Below are positions 61,979-64,000 of a stretch of DNA of 64,000 bases, in pieces. The notes under the pieces were generated by a model. The model made no database searches, was not told the origin of the DNA, and worked only from the letters and a program-made list of their open reading frames with translations. The stretch covers positions 11,486,705-11,550,704 of the forward strand of contig CM037846.1 in NCBI GenBank assembly GCA_021234535.1, given 5' to 3'. Within the stretch, counting starts at the first letter, position 1, and the number at the start of each line of letters is the position of its first letter. This DNA is from Stichopus chloronotus (taxonomy: Eukaryota > Echinodermata > Holothuroidea > Aspidochirotida > Stichopodidae). A program made the translations under genes and the position numbers.

Positions 61979-62177
61979 GTAAGGAGCTGTTACCATGGGG
62001 ATGCATCCTGACTCAAACTTTCATGCTGACATCATCTGCTTCGCGATCCCTGCATGCTGTTAAGATATCTCGGTTTCCTCAGTTTTGCAAGGTTAACCAC
62101 CAAAAACTCAGGTGTCTCTGCTTTCATATGTTTATAGGAGATCTAGGCTGAGCATACTGTTGTCTTGAAATTGACAG

Positions 62178-62366
62178 ATCAATGCTGCAAGAGGCAAAAA
62201 ATGATACAATTAGTAAAGTTCCTCCTCCAGATGAAGGTGCTTGTATCCTCGCCCTAACTGTTTTAGCTGATGGACCCAGGTGTTTTCTCAGTCCTGAGCT
62301 AGCATATGCCTGGAAGAAGAAAAGGAAAGAACGTCATGCAAAGGAAAGTCAACCTTTAACTAAAGG
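62178..62366 (+). CDS. Candidate coding exon
   Basis: The acceptor is TTGAAATTGACAG. It encodes SMLQEAKNDTISKVPPPDEG, then ACILALTVLADGPR, and possibly CFLSPELAYAWKKKRKERHA to a donor GTGATT at 62367. A donor GTGTTT at 62280 would end it after GPR. Both leave phase 2. The basic tail KKKRKERH would be exposed. A diverged copy follows at 62535. Confidence 0.55.
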
Positions 62367-62534
62367 GTGATTTATAGCATAGCTGAGTTTTTGGAGGGGT
62401 TTATTTTCCTGTTCAAGGTTTGAAGTAATTTACTCAAAATCGATACAATTTATGCAAAATTCTGACTGGCATTGCATTCAATGAAGTGTAATCTTCCAAC
62501 TGTTTTAAATCTTCATTTTATGTTTAGTTGTGTT

Positions 62535-62690
62535 GGCAGAAATGATACAATCCCAGAGGTCCTTTGCCAGATGAAGATGCATATAAACCCTATCTTTTAT
62601 CCGATTATCCGATTTTATCTGACATGTGTTCTCTTAGTCCTGAGCTAGTTCCAACAAGAGAGAATGGTAACCCTCAGTGAAGCTGTAGAG
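62535..62690 (+). pseudogene. Diverged duplicate of the exon at 62178
   Basis: Matches the preceding exon at GGCA-AAATGATACAAT, CAGATGAAG.TGC and CTCAGTCCTGAGCTAG, but with indels and stops in every frame. It looks like a tandem partial duplication that has lost coding ability. Confidence 0.5.
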
Positions 62691-63960
62691 TATGAATTTA
62701 ACCAATTTCTCATAGATCCGGAAGACAGGCCTGTGCAGTGCATGTGTAGTGCATTCTTTTGATCACTTGGTAGGTTGCCGGGGTTCCTTTTTGGTAGAAA
62801 TGCAGCCATGTGACCATTTTGAATTCACAGCGCGTACTCCCTCACCTCATGTAACCTACGCATTTCCGTATCAAGCGAATTCCCATACCAGTAAGCTTTG
62901 GGGAATCTGCCGTATGAAGATGTTGAGAACTGTCAATATGCTTACAGTTGACTTTGTCCTTGGTTCACGATTTAACCACCTGTCGCAATTAATGTTTATA
63001 AACTTTCCATGCTGCTGCTCTCATTAAACTTGTCTGCTTGCCTTCCAATATTTGTGATTTTAAGCGCTTTTACTATGTCAAAAAAAAAAAAAAAATTCAG
63101 AATACATGCACACATTACCTTACTTGAAGATAGTTTTCTTTATGGAATGCTTTGTCATGTTGGGTACTCATCTAATTTTGGTGTGAAAGTTTCAGTGTCC
63201 CATAGATGTCCTCATTATGTGTGACTTTCCTTACAGTTGAAAAGGTCATATCAGTTTGTCATAATCATTGGAAATTTACGTCAATTTTCTCAGTGGGGCC
63301 TATGACGTTGATGAGTCCAGACACAGCTTGAGGCATTGGATGACCTTATCTCTTCTGTTGAGAATCCTGAATGTATGATAAGTCTGAAATTAGGTGTTTG
63401 ACAAGTGCAGGCTGCTGAAAAGGAGGGCCTTTCTGTCGCCAACTTATCACTATTTCAAGGAAATTTAGTTCTGAAATTAGAAACATCGGTGTACATTGAT
63501 AGCGAAACTTTGCATTAATTGTCTCAGACCCGATCTGCAGAGTCAGCTGTTCCAGAAACAGTGACCTTTTCCAAATGAGTTTGTACCGTTCTACTTTATG
63601 TGTAGGTGATTCCAGTATCACTGCTATTTATACTGAACAAAAAAAAAAAAGAAAATGTTTTTTTTTCTCCTTTTTTTCCCCCTTTCAGTGAAAGTTAACT
63701 TCAACATGGACATAGTGACATAGTTCATGCTTAAGGATGCCTTTTGGTATCTGTAGTGGCCTGGAATAGAATCTGCTGTATCAACAGAGAATGTAGTTCA
63801 ACACTTCAGCTGTGAAATAAGCTGCTCCTTTTTGGATGACACCATTCGACATATGAGATATGAACATGTGCACTTTGATGTCAGTCGAGTCATGCATCTT
63901 TAAAGGTGGAATATGAGCTGTGCTGACAATTGCTGGTTATCTACTTTTATTCTTCGTCAG

Positions 63961-64000
63961 TGTTTCATCGAAGAGAAAGTAGGGAAAAAGATCACCTGTC
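63961..64000 (+). CDS. Possible exon cut by the window edge
   Basis: The acceptor TTATTCTTCGTCAG is followed by open sequence to the end (CFIEEKVGKKITC, or FHRRESREKDHL in another frame). It would continue the plus-strand gene beyond the window. Confidence 0.3.

Overview
This is animal nuclear DNA: AT-rich, with small exons, GT/AG introns, many short transposons, and no bacterial operons or ribosome binding sites. A tentative source is a marine invertebrate deuterostome, most likely an echinoderm. The basis is a BBS5 homologue close to the animal consensus, frequent TAGGCCTA-like words, long poly-G/poly-A tracts, and abundant short tandem and TTAA-flanked repeats. No RNA operon, CRISPR array, virus or toxin gene was seen.

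Layout. From 1.7 to 4.4 kb, the minus strand carries the first five coding exons of BBS5, a subunit of the BBSome coat that carries membrane proteins to cilia. Splice sites and reading phases agree throughout. The second half of the gene should lie beyond the left edge. From 4.5 to about 11 kb I see no convincing gene. There are transposon fragments and a promoter-like block with three CCAAT boxes near 10.94-10.99 kb, followed by a possible first coding exon at 11.2 kb.

From about 17.7 kb to the right edge, the plus strand holds a long series of short candidate exons (28-434 bp). They are flanked by acceptor and donor sites, and several runs join in compatible reading phase: 22.9-26.6 kb and on to 27.0 kb, 39.6-44.3 kb, 53.4-56.1 kb with 59.1 kb, and 61.9-62.4 kb. 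I read them as one very large protein, or two, whose family I could not name. One exon (19631-19825) contains an in-frame TAG. Exon ends and missing exons are uncertain, so these should be treated as candidates.

The rest is repeat-rich intron or intergenic DNA. Notable are a family of ~145-bp tandem units full of AGGTCA half-sites at four places, two families of TTAA-flanked MITEs, 22-, 27- and 4-bp satellites, a tRNA-related SINE-like piece, a duplicated ~200-bp element, and a dense cluster of TGATCA palindromes.
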